This document shows, piece after piece, positions 63,282-64,000 of a DNA stretch of 64,000 nucleotides. How positions within the stretch are numbered: position 1 is the stretch's first letter; each line of letters begins with the position of its first letter. A model generated the notes under the pieces. That model was not told where the DNA came from, ran no database searches, and was given only the letters and a program-made list of their open reading frames with translations. Made by a program: the position numbers and the translations under genes. This stretch comes from Cognatundibacterium griseum (GTDB taxonomy: Bacteria; Pseudomonadota; Gammaproteobacteria; Burkholderiales; Burkholderiaceae_D), in NCBI RefSeq assembly GCF_014284195.1, contig NZ_JACOGC010000003.1:345156-409155 (forward strand), read 5' to 3'.

Positions 63282-64000
63282 TTATTTTTGATTCAAAGCT
63301 GCAACATTTGCCAGATTGGCGCCCGCAGACAGGAATTTATGCGGATTTTGCGGCACGTCTTTGACCCTGACCTCGAAATGCAGATGCGCACCGGTTGAGC
63401 GTCCGGTTGAGCCAATATCGGCGATATGCTGGCCGCGTTTGACGATATCGCCGAGTTTCACATAGATTTTAGAGGTGTGCGCATAACGGGTAATTAAATC
63501 CCCGCCGTGGTCAATTTCCAGCATATTGCCGAATTGCGGATGGTATTCGGCGGCAATCACCACACCGCCAGCCGCAGCCACAATCGGGGTGCCGGTCGGT
63601 GCCGGAAAATCAATGCCTTCGTGAAAAGCATTGCGTCCCGTGAACGGGTCTAACCGCCAGCCGAAACCGGACGCGTTGTAACTCACATTCACCGGCTGAA
63701 TCGTGGGCAGCAGCTTGGACTGCATCTTGAATCCCATGAGCTTGGTTTCCACCACATTCAGATAATCGGAGCGGTGATCCACATCGGTGGACAAGGCGTC
63801 CAGCGCCGCCTGAAACTCGGACATATTCAGCTCATGCGCAGGGGCGCTGGAAATTTCCGGTCCGCCCCGCGGTGGCAGCTCCTTGAAATTAAACTCTTCC
63901 GGTTTGATGCCGGCCAGCCCCTGCACCCGCTCCCCCAGCGCATCCAGCCGGATCAGCTGCGCCTGCATTTCTCCCAGTTTGACAGCCATTGCCGCCAGGT
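63282..64000 (-). CDS. M23 metallopeptidase, cut by window edge
   Basis: Cell-wall endopeptidase of the M23/LytM type. The visible 240 residues comprise a coiled-coil-like stretch (MQAQLIRLDALGERVQGL), a linker and the peptidase domain with zinc ligands in HEGID (H...D) and HLHFEVR, plus GNMLEIDHGGDLITRYAH. The frame is open through the right edge (codons before the first visible Met read Leu-Ala-Ala), so the N-terminus, probably a membrane anchor, lies outside. The usual neighbour of secA in Burkholderiales, where it may act with division proteins. Confidence 0.9.
   Translation of the reverse strand, partial: LAAMAVKLGEMQAQLIRLDALGERVQGLAGIKPEEFNFKELPPRGGPEISSAPAHELNMSEFQAALDALSTDVDHRSDYLNVVETKLMGFKMQSKLLPTIQPVNVSYNASGFGWRLDPFTGRNAFHEGIDFPAPTGTPIVAAAGGVVIAAEYHPQFGNMLEIDHGGDLITRYAHTSKIYVKLGDIVKRGQHIADIGSTGRSTGAHLHFEVRVKDVPQNPHKFLSAGANLANVAALNQK

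Overview
The window is a stretch of bacterial chromosome from a denitrifying betaproteobacterium, most likely order Burkholderiales and probably family Oxalobacteraceae. That placement is an inference. It rests on gene content and on the familiar conserved order secA - argJ - DUF815 ATPase - mutT - yacG - zapD - coaE - pilDCB - ispB / rplU-rpmA-obgE - proB - CNP1 - rppH - proS - lytic transglycosylase - ffh - ypjD - PP0621-like gene - pilSR - nrdAB. No rRNA or tRNA gene, insertion sequence, phage gene or CRISPR array was recognised.

Layout. 1-9.5 kb (backbone, minus strand): an H1-like protein cut by the edge, nrdB, nrdA, pilR, pilS, a small metal-site protein and the ypjD/ccsA-like membrane protein. 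9.7-34.3 kb (accessory block): an S46 peptidase; a nitrous oxide reductase operon nosZ-R-D-F-Y-L plus a second nosL-like gene, with a divergent cytochrome c and nosX; a MarR regulator facing a Yip1-like membrane protein; a Tat-exported PilJ-domain protein; a three-gene PLP decarboxylase / ATP-grasp / PLP enzyme cluster; an orphan flaG-like gene; a nitrate/sulfonate-type ABC transporter; and an orphan LivK-like binding protein. 34.6-50.9 kb (backbone): ffh, a SWIB protein, lytic transglycosylase, proS, rppH, CNP1-like, proB, obgE, rpmA, rplU, ispB, the type IV pilus genes pilB-C-D, coaE, zapD, yacG. 51.0-55.9 kb (probable insertion): alr(dadX)-dadA-regulator-tyrR operon. 56.0-64.0 kb: mutT, DUF815 ATPase, argJ, an acyl-CoA dehydrogenase, secA, and an M23 peptidase cut by the right edge.

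How it works together. The nos block encodes N2O reductase (NosZ), its electron supply (NosR, flavinylated by NosX, and a c-type cytochrome) and its copper-site assembly (NosDFY, NosL). Two FNR/DNR-type sites lie between the two divergent nos arms. The alr-dadA operon interconverts and oxidises D-/L-amino acids. Its leader carries a full-consensus sigma-54 promoter and three TyrR-type boxes, and its last gene encodes a TyrR/PhhR-type sigma-54 activator, so the operon looks self-controlled. PilS/PilR and PilBCD sit on opposite sides of the accessory block.

Main points for a second look: the sigma-54/TyrR control of a D-amino-acid operon; a three-copy intergenic repeat of about 90 bp (ATACTCCC element) at 24.3, 37.4 and 60.1 kb; the decarboxylase/ATP-grasp/PLP cluster; an intercistronic terminator and hairpin between nrdA and nrdB; ATTCAGAA boxes around the proB promoter; and a perfect 10-bp operator-like palindrome over the promoter facing marR.
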